A stretch of DNA of 64,000 bases, taken from positions 54,465,001 to 54,529,000 of the forward strand of contig CM066732.1 in NCBI GenBank assembly GCA_033961575.1, given 5' to 3'. Positions 1 through 11,160 of this stretch are shown in pieces. The position numbers were made by a program, and so were the translations under genes. The notes below the pieces were generated by a model. That model had not been told where the DNA came from. It saw nothing but the letters and a program-made list of their open reading frames with translations, and did not search any database. Numbering within the stretch: the stretch's first letter is position 1; the number at the start of each line of letters is the position of its first letter. The stretch comes from Aselliscus stoliczkanus. Taxonomy: Eukaryota > Chordata > Mammalia > Chiroptera > Hipposideridae.

Positions 1-426
1 TTATTGATACTGCTGCCCCTCGGGAAAGAATTCGACCAAATATAACAAAACAGCCTTAAAAAGTATTGCATGCTTTTTTACCCAGCGATTTCACTTTACG
101 GAACCTGTCCTAAAGACCACCTATCATAACCCAAAATACGAACAGAGTATTAACACAAAGAGGTGCACCCTGCATTATAATAATAAAAACCTACAAAGTA
201 AACCACACCAGGGGGACAGGTAAGTGCAGTGGATATTATACAGACATCACACACATTTACAAGAAGTGTAAGTTACATCACTAATGTTAACTGGAAAGTG
301 TTTTAAGAATCTAAATAGCAAGAAGCAAATATGTTAGCAACAGACACACACAGCATTAAAATATTTGCACAGAATACACCAACTTTGGTAATAGTGTTTC
401 CCTGAATGGTGGTATTTGTAGGGGTC

Positions 427-432
427 TTTATT
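427..432 (-). terminator. Candidate C19orf12 poly(A) signal
   Basis: TTTATT on the plus strand reads AATAAA on the minus strand. Some 70-80 bases further along the minus strand there is a TGTGTGTGTCTGTTGC-like GU-rich stretch (plus strand about 340-356), the usual downstream element. Cleavage would fall near 405-415. Confidence 0.5.
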
Positions 433-2102
433 TCATTGTACTCTTCTGGAGTTTTCTAATTATTCAGCAAAAAACATTGACAAATAAAAGGAAATGAATC
501 ATTTTCAAACTATTGCAAACAGACATAATTCACAGGAAATTGATAACTGGCGGTGTCTGGGAAGGGCTGGGGCAGCGGTCAGCATAGGAGAGAGCCTTCC
601 TTCTACTTTGTTCTTTCTGTGTCTTCTAAGCTTTGTACCAGGCTGGTATGGCCTATTCAGATATAAATTACTAAAGAGTTTTACAAATCAATTCTAATGT
701 ACAAATACTAAAACCACAGGAGCTGAGGGAGAGCCTGAGGGGAAAAAGCAAAGTGCCTTTGGCTCCTGCAGGACAGGGACCCGGAGGCCAGGGTGGCTCT
801 GCTCACAAGGCGTGCGCATCTGACCGCCACCTGGCCTGCAGCGGGACTGTCCTCTCTCAGGGAGTTTCCCAGCTGTAAGGCCGGCCGGCCGGGGAGGGGC
901 TTCAGTGGGACCTCCTGTGTCCCCTGGGCCTGGCAGGAGAGGACCCAACACCTGAGTCATGAACGGGGGCTTCCCAGCCCCCCCGGTCACCTTCTCTGAG
1001 TTCGGAGAATCATCGGGAGGCCCGCCGGCCCCCCTCACCCACACAGCACACACATGACGAAGGCGGGGCCTCAGCCCCAGGACTGCGGCCTGGAGAGCAA
1101 TTTCTGGGGCACAAAGGCTCCCTCGTTCCTTAAGCACCCTGTGTTCTAAGGCATCCTGGAGTTTGCTTTACACACAGCAGCTCTGACTCTTCTGGGCAGG
1201 ACTGCCTCCCCCACCCCGCAGGGAGGCCGGCACTGCTGCTGTCCCTGGAGAGGCCGCAAGTCCACGCCCGAGAGCTGTGCTTTCCCCAGGAGGCTGGGGA
1301 CAGCGCACACCCTGGCAGCACAGGGCGGCGAAGCAGCGTGGAAAGGCAGGCCTGGGTACCAGGGGTGGCACTGGGGTCGGGGCTGTCTTTCATGGTTAAA
1401 GCCACACACCCGGCACCTTCCCGATGTTGCCTGACGCTGGGAGAGGACCGCCAATGTGAGATGCTGCCCAGGACATACGTGGGAGAAGGACCGTTCAGAA
1501 AACTCATTGCACTTGGATGACCGGCCCGTGGTGGCTGTGAAAGCAGGGGCTACAGTGTTTGGGAAACAGGGTGCGGACATTTCTCAGAGATGGCTGGTGA
1601 TCCGGCCACTTCAGAAGCAGCCGTCCCTGTTACTGAAAGTGGTGCATTTAAAAAGCAGAACTCAGATGGGGAGGGCGATGCCATGGGGCTGGTGGGAGAA
1701 GGCCTGGGTGCCCTGACCTTGCCCCTCGTGAGGCCACTGGGAAGGGATGGGAGGATACGTGATTCCAGAAGGGCGGCTCCCTGGTCCTGAGAGCCTGGGC
1801 CCTGAGGGGGACCTGTCACCAGGGGCTCGGGACAGAAGCCATGTCACGGATGAGAAGCTGACCACGGGACCACCCTCCAGCTCCAAGCCAGGAGGGCGGA
1901 CTCGGAAAGCTCCCACCACGTCGGCAACAGGCCGCCTCTGCTCCTCGCCAGCTCAGAGTCCCAGGTCTTCACTGAGAATTTCCAGAGTGTGACACAGGGC
2001 GGCGGAAGCCTGTCCCCAGGAGCTCTCACTGCAGCTGAAGGTAATTCCCGAGGACTGGCACCCCCAATCCCGTCGCCTCCCAGAGCCCCTCCGACGGGCG
2101 GC
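427..2102 (-). other. C19orf12: C19orf12 3' UTR (inferred)
   Basis: About 1.7 kb of sequence follows the TAG stop on the minus strand before the first good AATAAA. The stop-proximal part (about 700-2100) is GC-rich and the distal part AT-rich. I see no interspersed repeat or other gene here. The 3' end is inferred from the poly(A) signal alone. Confidence 0.6.
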
Positions 2103-2368
2103 CTAGTCATCATACCGCACTTCGGCATTCAGCTCCTTGGAGACGTAGCCCACCAGCATGGCCAGCAGCTTCTGCTGTAGGGCCTCATTGCCCATGACGA
2201 GCATGGTCAGCTGCACGGCGTCTGTCCACTCCAGGTGCCTGACTATGTTGGTGACCTCGTTAAACAGCTTCTGCTGCTCGGCGGGCGGCAGCTCCATTAG
2301 GATCTGAGGAATCGGCTTAAACTGCCCACTTGTCATCCAGGCCCCTAACAGACCCCCGACGGCGCCCC
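2103..2368 (-). CDS. C19orf12: C19orf12 last coding exon (residues 54-141)
   Basis: This exon encodes the C-terminal 88 residues of C19orf12, a small membrane protein reported at mitochondria, ER and their contacts. Loss of it in humans causes a neurodegeneration with brain iron accumulation (MPAN). What I see: a splice acceptor (TGTAG) just before 2368, a split glycine codon completed here, the end of a Gly-rich hydrophobic segment ([10 protein letters not shown]), then a soluble helical region with [24 protein letters not shown] and a C-terminal Asp-Asp before TAG at 2105-2103. This matches the human protein closely over its whole length. Together with the upstream coding exon the protein is 141 residues, the length of the shorter human isoform. 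There are no frameshifts or stops, so it is very likely functional. Its molecular activity is not established; lipid or autophagy roles have been proposed for the family. Confidence 0.95.
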
Positions 2369-5300
2369 CTACAGGACAAGAAAGGCTTCAGTTAGTCGGG
2401 GCCACGTTCATACATGATGGCCTTGGGTGCTGGCCCTCGGCACGTCCCATGGTCTCGAGTGGGTATTTACGAATGTGTCACAGTGGACTCAGCTTTGTGC
2501 CCACTTGGCGTGGCCCTCGGAGGACAAAGGCAGATGTGCCCTTACTGGGTTTGGCTCAGAACACTGACGCCCCAACATGCCCTGCCCTGAGCCCATCTCA
2601 TGGGCGCAGCCTGAAGCGTCTCCCCGCCCAGAGCCAAGCTAACGAACAGCCTCCGTGTGGGCTGGAGGTTTCCGCGTTTCCCACCAACGTCTCTCTGCTC
2701 AGAGAGGACACGGCTGGGAGGCCAGTGCACGGCTAGCACCCTCTCGGGGGACAGGTTTCCCCCACTGAGGGCCTCCTGTGCTCCCAGCCCCTGAACTTGA
2801 GCAATTTCCGTGTGAACTCACGCGGTTAAAGGACCCTGGGGACAGGTAAAGAGACCTTTTCTCGTGAACCAATGGTTTTCATACAATCCCTCCAGAGTCA
2901 TAGGAGGACAAAGAAGCAATTTAATGTGTTCAACTATTTCTCTTTGTGCTACCTCCCATGGTCACAAATATTAATGGAAATGTAAATTTGTCATCAGAGT
3001 TAAGGCACAGCTGTGGGCCTGGAAGACATGGAGTCAACGGGAAGTGCCACGTACCCCGCTCAGGGCCAGGTCTGCAGCAGGAAGGTGCCCAGGGCCGGGG
3101 CTCCAACTCAAGTGCCTCTGAGGCCAGACAGGTGACAAAGGCGTGACATGGGCTGAGCGGCCCTGTGGGGACCTGGAGAGCGGGGTCCCCGTCTAAGGGG
3201 CAGCGGCTACCCTATGCCTGCCCATTGCTGCCACACAGAATTCGAGTTTATATCTTTTACGAGTCTCATGATTTTTAAATACCTCATATATTTAAAAGAC
3301 GCAGCCTGGCTGGAATTCCTGACTCTCTTCGAACAAACAAATAGGAAGTTGTAACAGAAACCTGGAAACACGACCTTCACCAGGTGGTCAAGGTCAGCAT
3401 TCCCAGGGAGGCCCGTGGAGTCACGAGTCCCTGAAACGCTGTGATGGGAAGGGCGCTTCACCTCCGCGGTGGTCTCCACAAACCCGTAACTCCATCACTC
3501 AGGGCAGAGGGTCAGGCAACCCAGACTGAGGGGCGTTCACAGAACACCCGACTGGCACCCCTCAAATATATCAGGGCCATGAAAACCCAGCAAGGTCCCA
3601 GACTGTCACCGACCAGGGACTAAGTAGATGACGATTAAACACAACGAGGTAACTTGACTGGACCCTGGAGCAGAAAACGGTCAGTAATGCAAAAGCTGGT
3701 ACAACCCAAATACAGCCTGCACAGGGCAATGGTAACGTGTCAGTGTTGGGTTCTTAGTTTGCACAAATGTACCTGGAATATAAGGCGTAACGTCAGAGGG
3801 ACTGAAACTGGTGAGGAATATATGGGAAATCTGTGCACTGTCTTTGCAAATTCTCTGTAAATCTCATACTGTTCAGAAATAAAAGGTTTATGTAAGAGAG
3901 TGCAGCCCAGGCCAGAGAGAGCCCGTGAGCAGGCTGGACTCACCTGACGGGCAGTAACCCCTGCACCCCGCCCCCCAGGAAGGTGAGCGTGGGGGCGCCT
4001 GGACGCACACCTTCCTCTGGTGGGGATCTGGCCAGCCTCACGACCAGGAGGCTGCACACTGCCCCCGGACAGGCTACCTCTGCCCCAAGGAAAGTAGCAT
4101 TCCGAGGAGGAAAACTAGGCATTTACAAGATTCCAGAACTTTTCCCCGCGACACGAGGGCCGACAGGGGTTGCATGCTCTGCACTGACCCTTCATGAGAA
4201 CATCAATATTTGATTTAGAGAAGCACCTGATTCCTCAATTCACCAGGAATGCTGACCAGCAAATTACTAACTCATTGGAGAAGGAAAATTCCTTTGCCTT
4301 CTGGGTAAAGTGATGCTCCTGCCCATGACAAGAGGGGACAGTGACCAGTCCCCGGTTCGCTTCTGGGCACGCTGTTCTTAACCAGCTTCCCCTGAGTCTG
4401 AGTAAAATGTGTGCTCCCAGGATGGCATCCGGGCACGGCCATGTGACAAGTGGTGCCAGCAAGCCGCCCCCTGAGCACATCACAGGCCGGGACAGAGAGA
4501 GCCGATCACTGAGGAAGGAGGCACGGCCGTGTGCCCTCCCTCCCTGGCTGCCTCCTGGACGGCAAGGAGCTGCAGTCAGGACCCACGAACCAGAGCTGGG
4601 AAACGTCATGAGGAGGGGAGGGCCGAGGCCGCCCACATGTGGACCCAGCTCTCTCCACACGTGGCCTCAGCTTAATGCAGTGTCCTTGAGCGGCAGCCCT
4701 GCTCCTGAAGCAAGAACAGAGCAGGGAGCCTTGCCAGCGAGCGGCAAACTGAGCCTGACCCGGGCAGAAAGCGGCTGTCTCTCCAGCACGCACCGGGGAT
4801 TCCACCAGCCTGAGCGCCCCGAGGCCCTGCACCCCGGCCCAGGCTGCCCAGCAGCGGGGAGGCCTCTGGGAAGGCTGCGGAGCCCATGTGGCAGGCCACG
4901 CCTTCAGCACATGACCCGGGTGCAGGGTCCATCCCAGGCTCCTGGAGGGTGGCCTTCTAGGCTCCGCCCAAGTCACGCCTGACCAGCCATCTCCCCAACT
5001 CCACCCTAACCTATGGCTCAGGCCACGCCCATGGGTTGGGCCACACAGCAATTCTCCCTGCTCTTCATCCAAAGGAAGCAACTCCATCTTAGTAGATGCC
5101 CAGCACATCCCAGCTCCCTCTCCTGCCTGGTTCCCTCTCTGGTGATCTGTAATGAGGATGGACAAGGGGGGTACCCCAGGGTGACCCTGAGGTCCGCCCT
5201 CCAGGACACATCCCAGGGGCACAGGCACCCTCTCTCCAGGTTCACCTGACACGGCTGCCATGTCAGGACGCCCTGCATCTGAGACATTCACACAGAAGCT

Positions 5301-5464
5301 CGTGTTGTTCACGAGACAAGTTACGGACACAAAGATCCTGTCACAGGAGCAACTTTAACCCAACAGCTCCTCACACAGGACGGGGACTGCCGTGTGGTCT
5401 CTGGGGACGTGAGGCCTTTATCTGACACCCATGAGCTGGCTGTCCGCGAGGCACTGGCACTTAC
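2369..5464 (-). other. C19orf12 intron between the two coding exons
   Basis: GT donor at 5464-5463 and AG acceptor at 2370-2369. Apart from an L1 3' end (3540-3892, plus strand) it holds GC-rich unique sequence. Open frames inside it have no recognisable protein similarity. Confidence 0.85.
3540..3892 (+). mobile_element. Old L1 3' end fragment
   Basis: The stretch ending in 'TTTGCAAATTCTCTGTAAATCTC' and 'CAGAAATAAAAGGTTTA' (cited in two short pieces) resembles the 3' UTR end of an ancient mammalian L1 (L1M type), including its terminal AATAAA. It lies antisense to C19orf12 within its intron. Subfamily is not assigned. Confidence 0.6.
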
Positions 5465-5634
5465 CCACGGCTATTCCCGGTGGTCCACCAACCAAGCCAC
5501 CAACAAAGGCCACAGTCCCTGTGACCAGGGCGCCCTTCCCCGAGTGCTTGACAGCTGCCTTCATGTTCTTCTGCTCAGAAATGGAGCACAGCAGTTTCAT
5601 AACATCATCCACCATGATAGGCATCTGGGCGCCC
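5465..5634 (-). CDS. C19orf12: C19orf12 first coding exon (residues 1-54)
   Basis: The exon is bounded by a CCTTCCAG acceptor (exon starts 5634) and a GTAAGT donor directly after 5465. The ATG is at 5624-5622, 10 bases into the exon; its product begins [15 protein letters not shown] and continues through [15 protein letters not shown] into the Gly-rich run [15 protein letters not shown]. Residues about 32-65, spanning the exon junction, form a hydrophobic glycine-zipper-like hairpin, the presumed membrane segment. The start was chosen because it aligns with the human 141-residue isoform (MTIMVEDIM) and lies just inside the exon. An open frame continues upstream into intron 1 but does not resemble the human 11-residue N-terminal extension. 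The final G of the exon joins GG of the next exon to give glycine 54. Confidence 0.95.
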
Positions 5635-8496
5635 CTGGAAGGAGGCATTTTGAGGGGAGAGTTTTCATGAGTGTCAGTTTTTCCACCCAAATTTACTGCT
5701 CCCAGAGTTCTGAGGACAGGTTCCCCATTGCAGGAGAGAACCGCAGCTCTGCTGTGTGCATGAGACAGCACCCAGTCATGTGACAAGTTCTTTGTCACAG
5801 AGACAGGGGAGCTATGTTTAGTTAATAAGCAAACAGACTCAGCACAGGGGTTGGAAGGTCTTCTCCGATTAACTTCTCATCAGTGACAGAGTAACGTGGC
5901 CACGGCGCCACCAGTTCATCTCAGGTGTGGCAAGTCTGACCTCTGGTTCGGTGGCCTTTCCACCGGCTCAGGCAGCCCCATGTGCAAAGCCTGGCACAGT
6001 GGGAAAGGCCCAGCCTCGTGTCGTCTTACATGACAGGGCATCTGCGCTCAGGCCAAGCCAGAGAGGGGAGGGCACGGGGCAGCCACTGCGCTGGCCTCCT
6101 TGCCCACCGTGGGACTCTGAGCTTCCTCACCTGTACGGCGGAGACAAACCACCTCCAGGCTGGATGCTGCAGACAGGTGAGTAGGATGGGTACAAAGTGC
6201 CTGGCGAGTCTGGAACCCAACTCAGACACGATGGCTCTAGGTGACCATTCTCTTACTAACACACACCACTGGCTGCTAAAAGCAACCACACTGAAAGCCA
6301 ACCTAATTCTCCTCCTGACAGGATGAGGCAGGAAGGTGAACCCCTCAGAGAATAGAAGAAATGGGAGAATTCCAGGGCGTCACGTACATGCACATAGACA
6401 GACAGGAAAAGCACTCGCCCTTTGGAACAATAATGTGACAACAATCTCTGGGGTCAGGACTCCCTTAGACAAGCTGACAGGAAAATGGCCGGCAGGGGTG
6501 GGGCAGGCTCTGCCCAGGGTGGGGATGCAGCAGGCCAGCAGGGTTGAGAAGTAAACTCCAAGTGGCAGGAAGCCAAGGAAGGCGAGGTGGGCACTTCTTG
6601 TGCTAATACTCCCCTTTTCATTCAAGGCTGTCGCATGCGAACAGCCGCTAAAGGAACTTGACTGAGAGAGTTTGGGGCAGACGCTACTGGTCAATATTTT
6701 TTGGTTGATTGAGGTCTTTTGGACCAAGGATAATCTGAAGTACACCTGCCCTCCCAGTCCTGGAGAAAAGCCCGAGTCCTTAGAACAAATCTGTGACCGG
6801 CCGTCTCCCCGCAGTCAGACTTCTCGGCCGTCCCAGGAGAGTGAAGAAGGGTCCTGGGCTCCAGCGCCTGACACTCTCCCCTCTGTGCCTTCCGACAGTC
6901 TGCAGGTCAGTGATGCCCACCGGGCACAGGAGTCACTGAGGGTCCTGCCACCACAGCCGGCATGGCTGGGGAGACTCTGTGGGTCATCACAAGCCCCCAG
7001 GCGGCCTGGCCTCACTCTCACACCGAGATTCTGAAACAGCGTGACCCAGGACATCTGACGTCTGTTACCCGAGTTCAGAAATGGCCCAAAGAGGTCACTA
7101 GGATGTGTTTGTTGCCAGGTGGGGTGTGAGAAGCAATGGAAGGGAGGCCTGCAGGGCTCCCAGGGACTGGAGGAGAACGCAGGTGTGCCTGTCCTGGCTC
7201 TGACTCCCAGGTGTGCTGGATCTGCCAAGCGCCTCCTGGCCTCCGGCCCCTCTGCTCACAGGCCGACAGGGCCCATGCCCCTCGCCCGCCCAGGAAGGAG
7301 CCCTTCCACTCTTCCAGAGGCCAGGGCTTGTCCACACACAAATGTCACAAATATAAAATGGCATTATAACAGTGAAGGGACTGCACATGGCAGACGCCGC
7401 TCTGAAACAGGGAGGAGGGCAGGACTTGGTCTCCCAGTGTCCAGGGTCCTGTGAGGCTAAGCAAACAAATGAGCGCAACCTTGTTTCCCATAGAACTGTT
7501 TACAAAGTAACAAGAAAGCAGTTATGATGGCTACAGGACTGAAGATGTAAAGCATTGTTTAGATTTAATATCGCTATGTTACGATATCTGCACCCACAGA
7601 AATGCCTCCCTTCTCATAGATACCCAACACCCTTGTCTCTAATCACATTATATGGATTTCTGCCTGAATCAGTGCGTCCAAAAAGTTATTCTTAGTGATC
7701 TGAAATAACGCTTGTTGTCACTCACTTTGCAGGGCCTTTTATGTTTAGGTAACAGTTGCTGGTACTGAAGAACCAGGAGATGTCACACACACCTCAGAGT
7801 CCATCGTACTGAAAACCCGAGGAGCAGGGCCCACTGACCTGCCTTCTGGAGGCGACCAGGACAGAGCAGCTGCTGCCCTCCGGGCCGCAGGCCTCAGAGA
7901 GCTCCCTGCCTACGCCCTACCTGGCGGGCCCCTTTGTACATGTCCCAGTACCCCTGTTTGTTTTAAGGGCTAAGGGAGCTACCCGCCCCCACCAGGGCTG
8001 GTCCCCTTTCCTAAATTGTTACCAGCCCTTCCTGATCATCTCTAAACTAGCACCCACGGCCTCCTCCCACAGGGCAAGGCCAGTGCACAGACATATGCAG
8101 CCATCCCGCTAGGACGCCGCCTTGCTTACATACCCTCGGCCAGACAGGCACAGGAGTTCACGCACACAGGTTTCTGCGGGAGGCCACCTAGTCCCAGAGT
8201 TACTGAGGGAGGGACACTCACTGAGACCCGGGTCACTGCAAGAAGCGACAGGCGCGCAGGTCAGTCCAGGAGGCCTGACACACTGCACTGCGGGAGGCGG
8301 CAGCCCCAGGCTCCGAACCCCTCCGGGTGCGGGCCCGGGATCCGCGGCCTGGCCCCCCGCGCGGCGCTTCCGCTGCCCGCCTTCCGGGGGCCGCCCTGCG
8401 GGTCCGGGCCTCCATCCGAAGGCGGGCGACCGCGGCGCGCACCTGCCCCAGCCGGTGAGTCCCGGGCGTCCCCGCGCCCCCGCCCCGGGCCCTCAC
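5635..8496 (-). other. C19orf12 intron 1
   Basis: Runs from the inferred donor (GTGAG at 8496) in the CpG island to the CCTTCCAG acceptor at 5636-5635. It is mainly unique sequence. An AT-richer patch at about 7480-7760 shows no feature I can name. No coding exon matching the human N-terminal extension was found. Confidence 0.65.
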
Positions 8497-8690
8497 CTGC
8501 CGCCCGCCGCGCGGTCCCCGACCAGCGGCCGCCCCGCCCGCCCCGCGCGCTCGCCCCGCCCTGCGCCTTCCGGGGCGCGGGCACCTTCCGGGGCGCAGTT
8601 CTCAGGGCGCTGCCCCCGCCCGGGCCGGGCCCTGGCCGCGCTCCGCGAACCGCTCTGACCGGATCCCCCCCCACCCCACCCCGAGGCCTC
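8230..8690. promoter_or_regulatory. C19orf12: CpG island, C19orf12 promoter
   Basis: Very GC- and CpG-rich block with repeated GCCCCGCC and CGGGGC motifs, sharply bounded from the surrounding sequence. It lies at the 5' side of C19orf12 (minus strand). No TATA box is visible, as usual for CpG-island promoters. A good minus-strand donor (GCAG|GTGAGG, junction at 8497/8496) suggests a non-coding first exon of roughly 8498-8650. A plus-strand GGTGAGT at 8454 could serve a divergent transcript. Confidence 0.75.
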
Positions 8691-8990
8691 TGGACGCGGC
8701 CCGTGGCCCCAAGGCCACCACTGCCTGTCACCCGGCCCCTGACTCCCTCCCCTAATCCCTCCCCTAATCCCCTTAGGGACAGAGCTCAGGGCCTTGGGCA
8801 GCATAGGGGCCGAATTACTGTTCGGTGCCTGCTGGGGCCACAGTCAAGCAGCAGCTGGCCCCCACCCGCACCAGGGGCCTCGGGCCAGGGGGGTTGAAAG
8901 GCCAGGTGCAGGCTTTGCTCCCAGGTTTCTGGTACAAACCTGAGGTTGGGGAGACTCTTGGGAGGGTGCAAAAGGCCCGAGGGGGCGGGG
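8690..8990. other. Unique flank of the CpG island
   Basis: About 300 bases of moderately GC-rich sequence with short CCCTAATCC repeats (about 8747-8775). No gene or recognisable repeat is seen. Confidence 0.4.
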
Positions 8991-8994
8991 TTAT

Positions 8995-9300
8995 TAGGAC
9001 ACCCCCACCCCCATACCTAGATCCTGAAATGGCTGATGCTCAAGTCCCTTATATATAAGATGGGTAGTACCTGCATATAACCTACCGCACATCGGTAACT
9101 TTCAATCATCTCCAGATTGCTTATAATACTGGATACAATTGAAAATGCTGTGTAAATAGTTGTTATACTGTATATACTATAGTTCTTACACTGAATCACC
9201 GATCTCAAGAATGTTTAGAGAATGATAACAGAAAGAAATGTCTGTACGTATTTCAGTTCAGAGGCCAGTTTAGGCCTAACTGAATAGCACACGTCAGCAG
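8995..9300 (+). mobile_element. Pogo/Tigger-like non-autonomous DNA transposon remnant
   Basis: AT-rich stretch with GATGCTCAAGTCCCTTATAT, CTGCATATAACCTACCGCAC and TGTAAATAGTTGTTATACTG, words I recognise from an old pogo/Tigger-type element of eutherian genomes. Terminal repeats are not clear, so borders are approximate. Confidence 0.5.
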
Positions 9301-9479
9301 CAACATTTTTAAAACAATGTTTTCCATGTCTGGTTGCTTCAATGTGTGGATGTGGTGTCTGCAGGTAAGGGGGGTCCCCTTACTTTAGAGGGGCACATGG
9401 AGAAGCCCTCCCCCATCTCCCCCAAACAGACACACGAAGGCTGGCCTTGATCCATCTCAAATCTGACAAGGGCTTCTTT

Positions 9480-9610
9480 CTGGGGGCTCTCCGTGGACTA
9501 CCCCACTGAACCCTGACAGCAATCCTGCAGGGTAAGCATGGTTGTCTCTGCCATGTTACAGGGGAACGGAGGCACCAAAGTCGCCTGAGGCCACCCAGGT
9601 AGGCAGGGTC
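9480..9610 (+). repeat. MIR/L2-like fragment
   Basis: AACCCTGACAGCAATCCTG followed by TGCCATGTTACAGGGGAACG resembles the core of a mammalian-wide interspersed repeat. Old and diverged. Confidence 0.4.
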
Positions 9611-9764
9611 AGGGGCCAGACTCCAGTAGGGGCCAACTGGCTCCAAAGCCCGAGCTTGAAGCCCGCACTCTGCCCTGCTTCCAGGGTGCTGCGAGCCCCA
9701 GAAGGATGGGACTTGGTCACAGTGCCATAGTCACTTGGTTACTTTCTTCTTTTGTTGTTTGAAT

Positions 9765-10430
9765 GGAAAAGCCCTTTGGAGCTATATGTGCAGTCACACA
9801 CATGGATGACTGTGGTCCCGTAAGACTGTCATGGAGCAGAAACACTCCTATGGCCCAGTGCCGTGCAGCCATCGTGAACTCGTACCCCAGTGCACTCCTC
9901 ACCTGTGTGTGGAGATGCTGGTGTCCAGTGTTTGTCAGGAGAGCAGTGGTGTGAGCCCGCCCTGGGCCTTCACATCCACTCACACTCCCTCGCCAACTCC
10001 CCCCAAGCAGCACCCATTGGTGCAGGCTCACCCAGCGTAAGTGCCCTATGCAGTGGACATTGTTTACCTTTCCCACCGTATTCTTACTGCACCTTTTCTG
10101 TGTTTAGATGTTTAGATGCACATGTACTTCCCACTGTGTTACACTTGCCTACAGGACTCAGTACTGTGACATGCTGTACAGCCTTGTGGCCCAGGTGTGC
10201 AGTGGGCTGGACCATGTGGCCCAGGTGTTCAGTGGGCTGGGCCAGGTAGCCCAGGTGTGCAGTGGGCTGGGCCAGGTAGCCCAGGGGTGCAGTGGGCTGG
10301 GCCAGGTAGCCCAGGGGCGCAGTGGGCTGGACAGCTAGGTGTATGTGAATGTGCTCAGTGATGTTTGCACAACCACAAAATCACCTAACGACACACCCAG
10401 AATGTATCTCCATCATTAACTGACACATAC
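9765..10430 (+). mobile_element. MER2-like (Tigger-related) DNA transposon with expanded internal repeat
   Basis: The order of motifs follows a MER2/Tigger-type element: 'AACACTCCTATGGCCCAGTG', the TGCCCTATGCAGTGGACATT segment, TTCTGTGTTTAGATGTTTAG, the GACATGCTGTACAGCCTTGT segment, and a terminal CACAAAATCACCTAACGACA... ATCATTAACTGACACA tail. An interior 30-bp motif has been amplified (10187-10336, listed separately). The assignment is from memory of the family. Confidence 0.6.
10187..10336 (+). repeat. 30-bp minisatellite, 5 copies
   Basis: Five head-to-tail copies with an exact 30-base period, each carrying CCCAGGTGTGCAGTGGGCTG or a close variant, starting at 10187, 10217, 10247, 10277 and 10307. 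Copies 2-5 share GGGCCAGGTAGCC at the junctions. The unit corresponds to the 'CCTAGGTGTGTAGTAGGCT' motif inside MER2-like elements. Confidence 0.9.
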
Positions 10431-10451
10431 CTGTATATATATATATATTTT

Positions 10452-10868
10452 TTTGAAGATTTTATTGGGGAATTGGGGGAGGGGAACAGCATTGGGGAAT
10501 TGAGGGAGGGGAACAGACAAGTTGCTGTCTTTTTGTTCTTCAGTCTAGTTGTGGAGGACATTACTTCACTGGCCCATGTTGGTATCGTCATTGCGCTCTT
10601 CCTGGATGAGGCAGATCGGTTGCCGGCCTCTGGATGGCCGCTCATCACGGCTATTGGCAGCTCACGCTGGCTGCCGGCCACTCACTGTAGCCTATGGCAG
10701 CCCACTGCAGCAGGGGCTGCAGCTATGCCGTCCCGGGGACTCACAGCAGCCCAGCTCCAGGTGGAGCTGTTGTTCACCATCTTAGCTGTAGAGGGCAGTG
10801 TCACTGGCCCTCATATGTGGGATCTGAACCAGGGCCGCTGGCATCCCAAAACCACTCGGCCAGCCCTA
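10452..10868 (-). mobile_element. Long bat-type tRNA-derived SINE
   Basis: Read on the minus strand: head GGGCTGGCCGAGTGG, tRNA-like region with a B-box-like GGTTCAGATCCC, a body with CAGCTCCACCTGGAGCTGGG, then repeated TTCCCCTCCCCCAATTCCCC and a CCCCAATAAAATCTTC end. Same family as the copy at 36427-36835. The adjoining 'ATATATATAT' may be a tail or target. Confidence 0.8.
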
Positions 10869-10879
10869 TACATATATTT

Positions 10880-11160
10880 CTAAGTGACGTTATTGAAATA
10901 TCATGGACACACAAAAAGCTGTATGTATTTTATGTATACAACTCGATGAGTTGCGGGGTAAGTTCACACCCGTGAAGCCACGACCATCAGTAGGGCCATA
11001 AATATATCACCTCTGGATGTTTTTTCTGCCCCTTCCATTATATTATCCAGAGTGTGTGTGAGTGTGAGTGAGTGTGTGTGTGTGAGTGTGTGAGTGTGCG
11101 TGGGTGTGTACAGGAACACATAGCAGAAGATCTACCCTCTTCGTGAACGGTAGTATAAAT
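10880..11160 (-). mobile_element. L1 fragment with (TG)n
   Basis: TTATTGAAATATCATGGACA, TATACAACTCGATGAGTTG and TGAAGCCACGACCATCAG are typical of the minus strand of an L1 3' region. It contains a (GT/GAGT)n microsatellite at 11050-11110. Confidence 0.6.
11050..11110 (+). repeat. (TG)n/(GAGTGT)n microsatellite
   Basis: About 60 bases of alternating GT with regularly spaced GAGTG interruptions. Confidence 0.9.

Larger units (their letters stand above)
410..8700 (-). other. C19orf12: C19orf12 transcription unit
   Basis: Span of the whole C19orf12 gene on the minus strand. It runs from a CpG-island promoter near 8.3-8.7 kb, through an inferred non-coding exon ending at 8497, a first coding exon at 5634-5465 and a last exon starting at 2368, to a poly(A) signal at 432-427. 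Introns are about 2.9 kb and 3.1 kb. Both ends are inferred: the 5' end from the CpG island and a GT donor, the 3' end from AATAAA followed by a GU-rich stretch. The neighbour to the right is CCNE1 on the opposite strand, the same order and orientation I know from human 19q12. Confidence 0.8.

Noticed and set aside
8122..8804. Open frames of 100-178 codons in the C19orf12 CpG island
   Set aside because: GC-driven, no domain, and overlapping on both strands as expected for a CpG island.
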